29,728 nucleotides of DNA from RUG626 sp051866775 (GCA_051866775.1 JBJDXR010000039.1:1-29728); one strand, 5' to 3'. Shown: positions 16,560-25,007, counted from the first letter of the stretch. The notes: generated from the letters alone by a model not told the origin. Made by a program: numbers and translations.

Positions 16560-17522
16560 ATGGAAGAATTAATAAGAATTACAGATCTATCTGTGGAATA
16601 CAGAGCCGGAGGAGCAGTTTCCAAAGCAGTTAACCATTTGAATCTAACTCTCAATAAGGGAGAGGCAGTGGGACTCGTTGGAGAATCCGGTGCTGGCAAA
16701 ACGACAACAGCTCTCGCTATACTTAATCTTCTCCAGAAGGATGTTGGCTTCGTGACAAGCGGAGACATAACCTTTCATGGGGAGTCGCTACTTACGAAGA
16801 AGGACAAGGAGCTTGCCAAGATAAGAGGCAGCAAAATATCTATGGTGTTCCAGAATCCGCTGACATCATTGAACCCTGTGTTTACCGTTGGACACCAGAT
16901 ATCTCTGGTTCTTAGAAAACATAAGGGGATGGATAAGAAGCAGGCAGAGGAGGAAGCGGCCAAGCTGTTGGAGATGGTCGGAATACCTAAATACCGTATG
17001 GACGATTATCCTCACCAGTTTTCAGGAGGAATGAGGCAGCGTGTCGGTATCGCGTCAGCACTGGCGTGTGAGCCGGAGCTTCTCATCGCGGATGAGCCGA
17101 CTACTGCGCTGGACGTTACGATTCAGGCGCAGATCCTGGAGCTCATGAAGAAGCTTCAGAAGGAATTTTCAACCTCTCTGGTACTCATAACCCATAACAT
17201 GGGTATAATTGCTGAGCTTTGTCAGAAAGTCGCCATAATGTATTCCGGCGAGATAATTGAGTACGGTACAGTCAGCGAGGTCTTTACGAATCCATTACAC
17301 CCCTACACCAAGGGACTTCTGAACGCGATCCCTAAGCTTTATGGCGAGCGGGAGCGTCTGGCATCTATTCCGGGAAATGTTGCGAACTCCCAGCAGCTGC
17401 CTGACGGCTGCAAATTCAATCCCCGCTGTACGCTTTGCGGTGAAAAATGCCGCAAGGAAGTGCCTCAACTCATTGAAATTAATGCAGACCACTATGTTGC
17501 CTGCTGGAAAAGGGAGGCTTGA
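16560..17522 (+). CDS. oppD: ABC transporter ATP-binding protein, OppD/DppD type
   Basis: 320 residues from the ATG at 16560 (GGAGG at 16547-16551, spacing 8); an earlier ATG overlaps the oppC stop. Walker A GESGAGKT at 41-48, Q-loop VFQNPLTSLNP near 96-106, ABC signature FSGGM at 154-158, Walker B LLIADE at 174-179. The C-terminus is the oligopeptide-transporter extension with HPYTKGLL and the cysteines of CKFNPRCTLCGEKC. It powers the importer together with the next ATPase. Complete and intact. Confidence -1.
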   Translation: MEELIRITDLSVEYRAGGAVSKAVNHLNLTLNKGEAVGLVGESGAGKTTTALAILNLLQKDVGFVTSGDITFHGESLLTKKDKELAKIRGSKISMVFQNPLTSLNPVFTVGHQISLVLRKHKGMDKKQAEEEAAKLLEMVGIPKYRMDDYPHQFSGGMRQRVGIASALACEPELLIADEPTTALDVTIQAQILELMKKLQKEFSTSLVLITHNMGIIAELCQKVAIMYSGEIIEYGTVSEVFTNPLHPYTKGLLNAIPKLYGERERLASIPGNVANSQQLPDGCKFNPRCTLCGEKCRKEVPQLIEINADHYVACWKREA

Positions 17523-17525
17523 CGA

Positions 17526-18539
17526 ATGGCAGTAAATGAAAACAAAACCCCTCTTGTAAGAGTAGAGCATCTGAAAAAATATTTTGATGTCCGCGGTAAG
17601 GGGATACTTCACGCTGTTGATGACATATCGTTTGATATTTATCCGCAGGAGACGCTCGGGCTGGTCGGAGAGTCGGGCTGCGGAAAGAGCACTGTAGGAA
17701 ACGTGGTTACACGCCTGCTCGACGCCACGGACGGTAAGGTATATCTTGGCGGGAAAGAACTGACTCAGGCAAAATCATCTGAGCTTCATGAGCTTCGCAA
17801 AGAGATACAGATAGTATTTCAGGATCCGTATTCATCAATAAATCCCCGTAAAAGTGTAAGAACAATACTTGAGGAGCCGTACCGTATTCATAAGCTCGCA
17901 AAGGGCGAAGCACTCAATAAGATGGTGGACGAGCTTGCGGAAACCACAGGGATAGAGCAGTATGTCCTAAAAAAATATCCACATGAGCTTGACGGTGGTA
18001 AGAGACAGCTTGTAGGCATAGCAAGGGCGCTGGCTCTTAATCCGAAGTTCATTGTCTGCGATGAGCCTGTTTCCGCTCTCGACGTTTCCATACAGGCGAC
18101 CATCATAAATCTGCTCATCGATCTGCAGCAGAAGAGGGGACTTACATACCTCTTTATATCCCACGATCTCAGCGTTGTAAGACATATATCCAACCGCGTT
18201 GCAGTTATGTATTTGGGACAGATGGTGGAGCTTGCTGATACGGATACTCTGTTTTTAAATCCGCTGCATCCATATACTATTGCACTGCTCTCAGCTGTTC
18301 CGAAGGTAGAGTTTAAGGATAAAAAAGAACGAATAGTTCTTGCAGGAGACGTGCCGAGTCCGCTGAATCCCAAACAGGAGGGCTGCCGGTTTGCTCCGCG
18401 TTGCTGGATGGCGTGTGACGAATGTTCAAAACTGACTCCCGAGTTCCGCGAGGTAGAACCAGGGCACTTTGTATCCTGCCCGTATTGGGAAAAAGCAAAG
18501 CTTGTCGGTGCGGAAAGACTCAGTATTCCAAAGACCTGA
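17526..18539 (+). CDS. oppF: ABC transporter ATP-binding protein, OppF/DppF type
   Basis: 337 residues, 3 bp after oppD, GGGAGG upstream. Walker A GESGCGKS at 48-55, Walker B FIVCDE at 175-180, C-terminal oligopeptide-family extension with CRFAPRCWMACDEC. The ABC signature reads LDGGK (155-159) rather than LSGGQ, a variant also known in some OppF-like ATPases, so activity is probably kept. Last gene of the transporter part; a hairpin separates it from the MBL-fold genes. Confidence -1.
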   Translation: MAVNENKTPLVRVEHLKKYFDVRGKGILHAVDDISFDIYPQETLGLVGESGCGKSTVGNVVTRLLDATDGKVYLGGKELTQAKSSELHELRKEIQIVFQDPYSSINPRKSVRTILEEPYRIHKLAKGEALNKMVDELAETTGIEQYVLKKYPHELDGGKRQLVGIARALALNPKFIVCDEPVSALDVSIQATIINLLIDLQQKRGLTYLFISHDLSVVRHISNRVAVMYLGQMVELADTDTLFLNPLHPYTIALLSAVPKVEFKDKKERIVLAGDVPSPLNPKQEGCRFAPRCWMACDECSKLTPEFREVEPGHFVSCPYWEKAKLVGAERLSIPKT

Positions 18540-18552
18540 TTTATTAGAACAA

Positions 18553-18586
18553 GGTGCACCTGCCTGCGCTTAGCGCAGGCAGCACC
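18553..18586 (+). terminator. GC-rich hairpin between oppF and the MBL-fold genes
   Basis: CTGCCTGCGC (18560-18569) and GCGCAGGCAG (18573-18582) form a perfect 10-bp stem with a TTA loop, extended by GGTG/CACC. No T tract follows (ATAATATAG), so it is likelier an mRNA processing or stabilising element, or a partial attenuator, than a full terminator. Confidence -1.
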
Positions 18587-18617
18587 ATAATATAGTATGA
18601 ATTGGAGGGCGACTGAA

Positions 18618-19616
18618 ATGGATTCAATGAAATCCAAGGTGATTTTTTATCGTGAAAAACACTATGAGCCGCGCTGCCTCGCGTGGATGAAGGAACTGCG
18701 TGAGCATAACAAGACAAAAAAGGTTTATGATGTTGATCCGTATGTGGAGGTCTATCAGTTCAGGGATAATGTATATGCACTTCTGACCGACAACCTTGAC
18801 GGAGGATACAACTCTTGGATGTATCTTGTGGATGGCCCGGAAAAAGCGCTGCTGGTTGATACGTCTTACGGATTAGGGGATCTGAAGGGGCTTGTTGATG
18901 AGATCACCGGCGGTAAGGAAATTATCGTTGTTAATACTCATAAGTCTTTTGACCACTCCTATGGAAATTGTCGATTTGATAAGGCTTACTGCCATGAATA
19001 CTCCGTGCCGTATATGGAGAGACAGCAGAATCCTCATATATGGGACTATTTGTTTGACGAGAATGGTAAAAACATCTGGGTCGAGTTTGATCGTGAGGAT
19101 CTGCCCATAAAGAATTTTAAGAGATTTGAGGTCATCGGTGTACCGGATGGCTATACATGGGATTTGGGAGACGGACACGAGATCGAACTTATATGGCTCC
19201 CCGGTCATCAGCCTGGGCACTGTGGTTTCCTTGACAAGAAGGAACGTATCCTTTTCTGCGGAGACGGTTTTATAGCCATGAGAATAGGCATTGGGGGAGC
19301 AAAACCTGGTGAACCCTTTGCGGAATACGGTACGGTTGAGGCGTATCGTGATCAGATTGAGAAACTTATTCCCAGACTTGGGGAGTTCGATTCTCTGTTC
19401 CCGGGACACTTCATAGTGGATATCGGAACCGAGGGGGTTACATCTATGCTCGAGGCCTGCAACAGGGCACTTGAAAATCCTAACGGGGAAGATTTTGACT
19501 GTGTAATGTCAAAGGGGAGAATAATTAAGGCAAACTACGTCGAGGGGCTTGGAATTCTCGGATACGACGATAATTGCCTTTATAAAGCGAGCAGACAAGT
19601 AAAGGAGGCGGAGTAA
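18618..19616 (+). CDS. MBL-fold metallohydrolase paralog 1 (one metal ligand changed)
   Basis: 332 residues from the ATG at 18618 (GGAGGG 8 nt upstream). Metallo-beta-lactamase fold, similar over its whole length to the genes at 19616 and 21488. The metal motif, normally HxHxDH, reads H108-K-S110-F-D112-H113, so the second histidine is Ser. The other ligands are present: H197 (LPGHQPGH), D216 (FCGDG) and H264 (FPGHF). It could still bind one metal or have altered chemistry. No signal peptide, so cytosolic. Substrate unknown. MBL-fold enzymes of this kind hydrolyse esters, lactones, thioesters or phosphodiesters. It lies in the transporter operon, so it probably acts on the imported compound. 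Confidence -1.
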   Translation: MDSMKSKVIFYREKHYEPRCLAWMKELREHNKTKKVYDVDPYVEVYQFRDNVYALLTDNLDGGYNSWMYLVDGPEKALLVDTSYGLGDLKGLVDEITGGKEIIVVNTHKSFDHSYGNCRFDKAYCHEYSVPYMERQQNPHIWDYLFDENGKNIWVEFDREDLPIKNFKRFEVIGVPDGYTWDLGDGHEIELIWLPGHQPGHCGFLDKKERILFCGDGFIAMRIGIGGAKPGEPFAEYGTVEAYRDQIEKLIPRLGEFDSLFPGHFIVDIGTEGVTSMLEACNRALENPNGEDFDCVMSKGRIIKANYVEGLGILGYDDNCLYKASRQVKEAE

Positions 19617-20584
19617 TGGGCTGTATAGGAGCAAGAAACCGCACCGTTAAGGGCAGATATGAGGCGAGAAGTATCGCTTGGATGAATGCTGTTCGTAAGT
19701 ACAATAACACCCAGACAATATTTGACGACAATCCCCACTCTGAGGTGTATAAATATCGCGATAATGTATACGCCATTCTGAATAACGCGCTTGACGGCGA
19801 GTATGACAGGTGGTCATATCTGATCATAGGGCCAAAAAAGGCTATGCTGATAGATACCGGATGGGGGCTTGGAGATTTAAAGAAAGTCTGTGAGAGACTG
19901 ACTGACAAGGAACTTGTAGTCGTCAACACAGACGGGCGTCTCTATCACGCGGGGGGAAACTGTCTGTTCGATAAAGTATACTGTCATAAAAATGATGTGA
20001 AGCTGCTGGAGGGGCAGAGTGCGGACAGCTGGAACCGTATGTTTAATGATAACGGCGAGGGAATATATCTGGACGTGACCAAAGCAGATGTCGTGGAATA
20101 TAAGAAATACGACATAATCCCCTGTGAGGATGGCCATGAGTTTGATCTCGGGGAAGGATATAAAATAACGTTGCTTTGGCTTCCTGGGGCGACATCAGGC
20201 AGTGCGGTATACCTTGATGAGCAGAACAGAATACTTTTCAGCGGAGACTCTCTGCGAACTACATATATGCATATAGGAATAGATGAGCTTGCTGGAGAGC
20301 TTATCCCAAAGGCACCGGAGGAGTATTGCACCGTAAAGGCGTATTCTGACGGGATTAACAGGGTTTTTGCCCGGATAGACAAAATAGATTTCCTATTCCC
20401 CGGCCAGTTTATAATTGATATAGAGAGCTTTATTATAGAAGATATGGTAAACTGCTGCAAGGCGATACTTGAGTTACCAGATAAGACGGACAGGACATTG
20501 CTGCTAAAAAATGGGGAAACAGCAAAGTTTAGATATGCGTGGGCTCCTGGTATGGTGGTATACCTTGACCGCAATGTTGTATGA
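19616..20584 (+). CDS. MBL-fold paralog 2, metal site largely lost
   Basis: 322 residues; its ATG overlaps the previous stop by one base (TAATG) with AAAGGAGG upstream, implying translational coupling. Same fold and length as its neighbours, but the HxHxDH motif is D106-G-R108-L-Y110-H111, the third-motif histidine is Ala192 (LPGATSG), and the final histidine is Gln264 (FPGQF). D211 (FSGD) survives. It is a full-length open frame with conserved flanking motifs (GLGDLK, YCHK, YKYRDNVYA), so it is not a simple decaying pseudogene. A non-catalytic partner, scaffold or ligand-binding role is plausible but inferred. Confidence -1.
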   Translation: MGCIGARNRTVKGRYEARSIAWMNAVRKYNNTQTIFDDNPHSEVYKYRDNVYAILNNALDGEYDRWSYLIIGPKKAMLIDTGWGLGDLKKVCERLTDKELVVVNTDGRLYHAGGNCLFDKVYCHKNDVKLLEGQSADSWNRMFNDNGEGIYLDVTKADVVEYKKYDIIPCEDGHEFDLGEGYKITLLWLPGATSGSAVYLDEQNRILFSGDSLRTTYMHIGIDELAGELIPKAPEEYCTVKAYSDGINRVFARIDKIDFLFPGQFIIDIESFIIEDMVNCCKAILELPDKTDRTLLLKNGETAKFRYAWAPGMVVYLDRNVV

Positions 20585-20594
20585 GGTGTGAATC

Positions 20595-21467
20595 TTGATA
20601 ACTTTAAAAAGCGACAGACTTCTTGTGGAGATCGCTGAACCGGGCATTAGCCCGAACACGACCATAAGATTTGACAGAGCAGCATTTATTACACAGGTTA
20701 CTTTGGATGGGAAACACACCTTCTGTACTTTCGAGCCAAATAAGCCGGAGCTTCCCAGAACGGGCGGTTTTGGGATCTGCAGCGAGATAAAGGCGGATAC
20801 GATCCAGGACTCGCCGGTTGGCGGGCAGTTTCATAAATTTGGCGTTGGCCTTTTTATAAAGCCGGATGAAGAGCCTTACTCATTCAGAAGGACTTATCAG
20901 TGTGAGCCGTATGAGGTGAGCTATTCCGCTACAGATACCGAGGCGGTTTTCGTGACAAACACACCGGTATGCTTTGGCTATGCTTTGAATTTGAGAAAGA
21001 CGGTATCGGTCTCCGGGAACACCCTACGGATACAATATGAGTACGAGAATACAGGATCTAAGCCGTTGGTGCTGGGAGAATACTGCCACAACTTTATAAC
21101 GATAGATAATCTCCCGTTGGGTAAGGAGTATTATCTTTCCATGAATGTTAAAAATCAGGACGGAAATCTTCCCAGCAGGGGAGGCGGAAGCCTTCATGGT
21201 TCAGGCAATGGCTTTACCTTCGACGACTACTTCGACGAGGGTACTTCAGTGATTGTAAAGTCAGAGGATGTGCTTGACGGGGAATTTTTCTGGAGACTGG
21301 ATCACAAAAATTCAGAGGCGTCAATAATGGAGAGAACCAGCTTCAAGCCCGGACGCATGATAGTTTGGGCAATAGACTGTGATGTCTCGCCGGAAATATA
21401 CAATAACTTTACGCTGAATCCGAAGGAAAAAGCGAACTACTGGCGTGAGTTTGTGTTTAACGATTAA
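20595..21467 (+). CDS. Galactose mutarotase-like (aldose 1-epimerase-fold) protein
   Basis: 290 residues. The start is TTG at 20595 with GAGGTG 6 nt upstream. The protein is beta-rich, and stretches such as FGYALNLRKTVSVSGNTLRI, YEYENTGSKPLVLGEYCHNF and the closing REFVF resemble the carbohydrate-binding mutarotase fold. Family members interconvert sugar anomers, but distant relatives of this type often lack known activity. It sits between MBL paralogs 2 and 3 in one operon, which suggests the imported or processed compound contains a sugar. Fold call moderate, function inferred. Confidence -1.
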   Translation: MITLKSDRLLVEIAEPGISPNTTIRFDRAAFITQVTLDGKHTFCTFEPNKPELPRTGGFGICSEIKADTIQDSPVGGQFHKFGVGLFIKPDEEPYSFRRTYQCEPYEVSYSATDTEAVFVTNTPVCFGYALNLRKTVSVSGNTLRIQYEYENTGSKPLVLGEYCHNFITIDNLPLGKEYYLSMNVKNQDGNLPSRGGGSLHGSGNGFTFDDYFDEGTSVIVKSEDVLDGEFFWRLDHKNSEASIMERTSFKPGRMIVWAIDCDVSPEIYNNFTLNPKEKANYWREFVFND

Positions 21468-21487
21468 CTTAGAAAAGAGGTCAGATT

Positions 21488-22564
21488 ATGGAAATAGATG
21501 CTATCGCCGATTTGGTGAAATGTCCTCCGCAGGCAGGCGGAGATAAGGAAAAAAAGAGATTGCCGGAGGAGGAGCGAGCCATGGGCAACGCTCCTATGAG
21601 CGTCGGAAATCTTGGTATCAGCCGTATTTATCCCAGAAGGCATTTCAATGAGACCTGCTGGGCTTATATGAAGCTGCTTCGCGAGAATAACAAGACCAGA
21701 AAGGTCTATGATATTGATCCATATGTTGAAGTATATCAGTTCCGTGACAATATGTACGGACTACTTACCCCCAGCCTGGATGGAGGTGCTTACGTCTGGA
21801 TGTATCTGATTATTGGCCCCGAGAAGGCAATGCTGGTTGATACAGCATGGGGACTTGGAGATCTGAAGGGACTTGTGAATGAAATAACAGGCGGGATGCC
21901 GCTTATCGTGGTGAATACCCACTGCCATTTTGACCACGCATATGGAAATGCGCAGTTTGATACGGTTTATTGCCATCAGTATGAGGCCCCATCTCTCATA
22001 AGGCAGAATGAACATATGTGGGATTACCTGTTTGAGCAGGATTCCGGAGAACCGATTTGGGATGATTTTCCCAGAGGTGACCTTATAACTTATAAGCCCT
22101 ACACTGTAGTAGGTTGTCCGAATAATACAGTGTTCAATCTTGGCGGGGATTATGAAGTCGAAATGATATTTATGGGAGGTCACAGTGCCGGAAGCGCCGG
22201 GTATCTTGATAAAAAGAATAGAATATTCTTTGCCGGTGATGATTTTATAAGTATGAGCGTCGGTATCAGCGGTCCAAAGCCGGGAGTGCCTTTCAGCGAG
22301 TATGCAACGGTCACGGCATTCAGAAACGAGGTTGCAAAGCTCAACGAAAGAACGCAGGAATTTGACCATATTTTCTCGGGCCATTTTGTAGGTGATATTG
22401 AGAGCACTGTTGTTCCAAATATGCTGAAAGCCTGTAACGAGATACTTGCGGCACCTGAGAAAAACTATACTATAAGGACAAAAAACAAAAACGGAAATTA
22501 TATGTATCAGAAATATGTTGAAGGAATGGGCGTAATAGCCTACTCCATGAATAGTATACTTTAA
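21488..22564 (+). CDS. MBL-fold metallohydrolase paralog 3 with intact metal site
   Basis: 358 residues, AGAGGT before the ATG. It carries the complete site: H145-C-H147-F-D149-H150, H232 (GGHSAGS), D251 (FAGDD) and H299 (FSGHF). It is therefore the likely active enzyme of the three paralogs, with paralog 1 its closer relative by motif (VYDIDPYVEVYQFRDN in 3, VYDVDPYVEVYQFRDN in 1). An N-terminal extension of about 45 residues is charged and absent from the others; a second possible start at Met32 also follows a GGAGGAGG run. Last gene of the operon, followed by a terminator. Substrate unknown. Confidence -1.
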   Translation: MEIDAIADLVKCPPQAGGDKEKKRLPEEERAMGNAPMSVGNLGISRIYPRRHFNETCWAYMKLLRENNKTRKVYDIDPYVEVYQFRDNMYGLLTPSLDGGAYVWMYLIIGPEKAMLVDTAWGLGDLKGLVNEITGGMPLIVVNTHCHFDHAYGNAQFDTVYCHQYEAPSLIRQNEHMWDYLFEQDSGEPIWDDFPRGDLITYKPYTVVGCPNNTVFNLGGDYEVEMIFMGGHSAGSAGYLDKKNRIFFAGDDFISMSVGISGPKPGVPFSEYATVTAFRNEVAKLNERTQEFDHIFSGHFVGDIESTVVPNMLKACNEILAAPEKNYTIRTKNKNGNYMYQKYVEGMGVIAYSMNSIL

Positions 22565-22614
22565 ACACTGCGCAGATTTTTGCCAGTGATAAACCTCTAT
22601 TTTTGATGTAATGT

Positions 22615-22648
22615 CCCTTGGAAAATGAACCTGCTCATTTTCCAAGGG
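22615..22648 (+). terminator. Terminator of the opp/MBL operon
   Basis: CCCTTGGAAAATGA (22615-22628) and TCATTTTCCAAGGG (22635-22648) form a perfect 14-bp stem with a 6-nt loop, followed by GATTTTATT. It lies between convergent genes and suits the plus strand best. Confidence -1.
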
Positions 22649-22655
22649 GATTTTA

Positions 22656-23228
22656 TTATACACAGACGATGCGCCTTTGGAGGGAGCGCATCTGGGAGAT
22701 GCCTCTTTTTTGTGATGTAATGATTGCATGGAGAATGGGAACAAGTCCCGGGCAGATATCATATTTCAATGTATTTTCCGACATTCGCACAGCACCCTCG
22801 TGATGAGGAATCATCTCGCGCATAAAATTGCAGTTTATCCTGTTATCAGAACAAGCCTGCTCCATTTCTGAGAACATAGTGTGTATTATCTGATCTGTGC
22901 GCCGCTGATAGAGACGAAGCTCCTGCGGTGAATTTACAAGCTCTCCGCATTGGCACTGGATAGCGCGCATATTCTCAATGCTCTTTGTCTGTTCTGATAC
23001 AATCTGCTGTGCAAGTTCTTGAAGCTCGAGGTTTGCTGTATATTTCAGCAGATTTTTTGACATCTCAATGGCGGCCATGTGATGAGGTATCATCTGAACA
23101 ATAAAATTGTTCGATATGCTGTTCGTAAGCTCGGCTGTTGTCATGCCGCTTATCATATCATCCAGAATACAATAAAAGGCAGTCAAATAATTCTTTGTGA
23201 CTTCGCTTAATTTACACGGTCTGTTCAT
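22656..23228 (-). CDS. Tandem DUF305-domain protein
   Basis: 190 residues, GGGAG 7 nt before the ATG. Two DUF305-type halves each carry the Met/His motif: QMIPHHMAAIEM around residues 45-56 and EMIPHHEGAVRM around 138-149. DUF305 proteins are helical, ferritin-like, and some (such as cyanobacterial CopM) bind copper. No signal peptide is seen, so this one seems cytosolic, unlike many exported members. Additional cysteines at QCQCG (91-95) lie in the linker. Single gene, convergent with the MBL operon and divergent from the XRE regulator. A metal-binding or stress role is likely from the family, not proven. Confidence -1.
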   Translation of the reverse strand: MNRPCKLSEVTKNYLTAFYCILDDMISGMTTAELTNSISNNFIVQMIPHHMAAIEMSKNLLKYTANLELQELAQQIVSEQTKSIENMRAIQCQCGELVNSPQELRLYQRRTDQIIHTMFSEMEQACSDNRINCNFMREMIPHHEGAVRMSENTLKYDICPGLVPILHAIITSQKRGISQMRSLQRRIVCV

Positions 23229-23248
23229 GCTATCACTCCCTTACTGCC

Positions 23249-23278
23249 ATTATATGTGGCAGAGCAGCCGCCGGCCAA
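23249..23278 (-). promoter_or_regulatory. Possible promoter of the DUF305 gene
   Basis: Minus strand TTGGCC (23273-23278), 18 nt, TATAAT (23249-23254). The -10 is perfect but the -35 is weak, and the leader would be only about 14 nt. Tentative. Confidence -1.
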
Positions 23279-23385
23279 AGCTGCTGTGTAAAGGTGCGCG
23301 TATGGACTCTGCCCGGAGTTTTTCTGCTTTAGATAAAAAATCCTTGGGCGCAACCGGCGGTTGACAGATTTCAAGCCTGGATTGG

Positions 23386-23414
23386 TTGATGTCAACTGTA
23401 GGTTTAGCTATAAT
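23386..23414 (+). promoter_or_regulatory. Sigma-A-type promoter of the XRE regulator gene
   Basis: TTGATG (23386-23391), 17 nt, TATAAT (23409-23414), about 55 bp before the ATG. A 7-bp inverted repeat, GTTGACA (23360-23366) and TGTCAAC (23390-23396), overlaps the -35 and could be an operator, perhaps autoregulatory. Confidence -1.
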
Positions 23415-23469
23415 AGCTGATGGGAGAAACATTTAGACTCTTAAATCAAGAAGTGAAGGGTGGACAATT

Positions 23470-24459
23470 ATGGTTTTGGCTGGTAAAATTATAAAGCTCA
23501 GAAAGCAGAACGGCTGGTCACAGGAGGAACTTGCTGAAAAGCTGGGCGTCACAAGACAGGCGGTGTCCAAATGGGAGGGTGAAAACGCCGTTCCTGACAT
23601 TGATAAGATTATTAAAATGAGTGAAATTTTTGAAGTGAGTACAGACTATCTTCTTAAGGATGATGCCGGTTTGCCGATGCCTGTGATTTCCACTGAACCT
23701 GACAATATAAAATCAGCAAAGAGCGTATCGGCTGAGGAGGCCAATGAATTTATGACTCTGTCTAGGCGGATATCAAAAAGGATAGCTGCCGCGGTTTCGC
23801 TCTGTATCCTGTCTCCTGTAAGCCTGATATTCCTTGGCGGACTTTCTGAGAAGCCGGGCAGCGGGCTTACGGAGGAGATGGCTGGAGGCTTAGGAATTGC
23901 CATACTGCTTGTATTTGCTGCGATAGGCGCGGCTGTACTTATCTTAAATGGAATGAAAATCTCAAAGTTCGACTATCTGAGCAAGGAGAGCATTTCCCTT
24001 CAAAACGGCGTACGGGATCTGGTGGAGGAGAAAAAAGCTGGATATGAGCCGACCTTCATAAGAGGTATCACCGCCGGCGTCGTGCTGTGTATTTTAGGAG
24101 TAGTTCCGCTTATGCTGGCGACTGCTCTTGAGATGGGCGATTTTATGTATGTCTGCTGTGTAGACATACTTCTCATACTTGTTGCCTGCGGTGTGTTTCT
24201 ATTTGTCAGCACAGGGATCGTGCGTGGAAGCTACATGAAGCTGCTGCAAGAAGAGGACTATACTGAGGAAAACAAGGCTGTGGACAAAAGAACGGCGTTT
24301 TTTCCGGGGGCGTATTGGTGCGCGGCTACGGCTGTATATCTGGCGATAAGCTTTTATACGGAGAGCTGGGACAAAACTTGGATAGTCTGGCCCGTAGCCG
24401 GAGTTCTATTTGCTGCGGTATATGGCATATTAAGGGCCGCGGTGAAAGCGAGAAGATAA
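23470..24459 (+). CDS. XRE-family HTH regulator with C-terminal membrane domain
   Basis: 329 residues, AAGGGTGG upstream of the ATG. Residues 1-65 are a helix-turn-helix domain (LRKQNGWSQEELAEKLGVTR, then QAVSKWEGENAVPDIDKI). A linker to about residue 100 leads to about five hydrophobic helices spanning 102-325. Such membrane-tethered XRE regulators are common in Firmicutes and probably sense envelope or small-molecule signals while binding DNA. Its target could be its own promoter or the neighbouring DUF305 gene (inference). A histidine-kinase remnant follows immediately, suggesting a formerly larger signalling locus. Confidence -1.
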   Translation: MVLAGKIIKLRKQNGWSQEELAEKLGVTRQAVSKWEGENAVPDIDKIIKMSEIFEVSTDYLLKDDAGLPMPVISTEPDNIKSAKSVSAEEANEFMTLSRRISKRIAAAVSLCILSPVSLIFLGGLSEKPGSGLTEEMAGGLGIAILLVFAAIGAAVLILNGMKISKFDYLSKESISLQNGVRDLVEEKKAGYEPTFIRGITAGVVLCILGVVPLMLATALEMGDFMYVCCVDILLILVACGVFLFVSTGIVRGSYMKLLQEEDYTEENKAVDKRTAFFPGAYWCAATAVYLAISFYTESWDKTWIVWPVAGVLFAAVYGILRAAVKARR

Positions 24460-24484
24460 GCAGCGGCAAATTTATCAAAAATAG

Positions 24485-24859
24485 TGTTATGCCACCCAAA
24501 AGGCTTTTTGCGGCTATCTGGAGCTGCTGTGCAAGGAGAAGGTGAACGGGGAAGTCCGACGGCACTTGGATATGATTGAGAATCAGGTGTCCGCTATGCG
24601 ACAGCTGACGGAAGAGCATTTTTCTTACTCGATCGTGGCATCGGGGAAGAAGGAAGCGGCGACAGTGGAGTGGATATCCTTAAACGATGCGCTGGAGGAG
24701 AGTTTGGCCGCCTGTTACGGGGCTATAACTGGAGCCGGACTAACGCCTGAGATAAATCTGCCGGAGAAGGACGTCATGCGTTTTTCAGACCGGCGGGCTT
24801 TCGGGCGCATCTTCGGGAACATCATAAGCAATGTACTTAAGTACAGCGAAGCGATTTAG
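24485..24859 (+). pseudogene. Sensor histidine kinase remnant
   Basis: The frame opened after a TAG at 24482 encodes GYLELLCKEK, VRRHLDMIENQVSAMRQLTE and later RIFGNIISNVLKYSE. These match the dimerisation/phosphoacceptor region and the N-box of sensor kinases. There is no N-terminal sensor, no intact HxxKTP phosphoacceptor motif before GYLELL, and a stop straight after the N-box, so the G boxes of the ATPase domain are missing. No good start codon or ribosome-binding site precedes it; an internal GTG at 24542 would give 105 residues. This looks like a decayed gene rather than a functional small protein. No adjacent response regulator is seen. Confidence -1.
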
Positions 24860-24950
24860 GGATAAGGCTATTTTCTTGCGGAGCTTCGCGGACGAAGGCT
24901 GTGCATAATGCTGTTATTTCCTGAAAACTGTTAGCAATGGTTGTTTTTGG

Positions 24951-24979
24951 TTGAAAAAGCGTGCTGTACAAGTTATAAT
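24951..24979 (+). promoter_or_regulatory. Sigma-A-type promoter of tgt
   Basis: TTGAAA (24951-24956), 17 nt, TATAAT (24974-24979), close to consensus. Transcription would start near 24986, giving a leader of about 65 nt that contains the hairpin at 25008-25035. Confidence -1.
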
Positions 24980-25007
24980 ATAAAAGAAAGCCTTGCTAAT
25001 ACTATCA

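Noticed and set aside
17988..18002. LDGGK in place of LSGGQ in the oppF-type ATPase
   Set aside because: It is a variant seen in some OppF-like proteins, and Walker A and B are intact, so I do not count it as an anomaly.
21761..22762. 333-codon minus-strand open frame opposite MBL paralog 3
   Set aside because: It crosses the operon terminator, has no recognisable domain, and is opposite a gene with full catalytic motifs.
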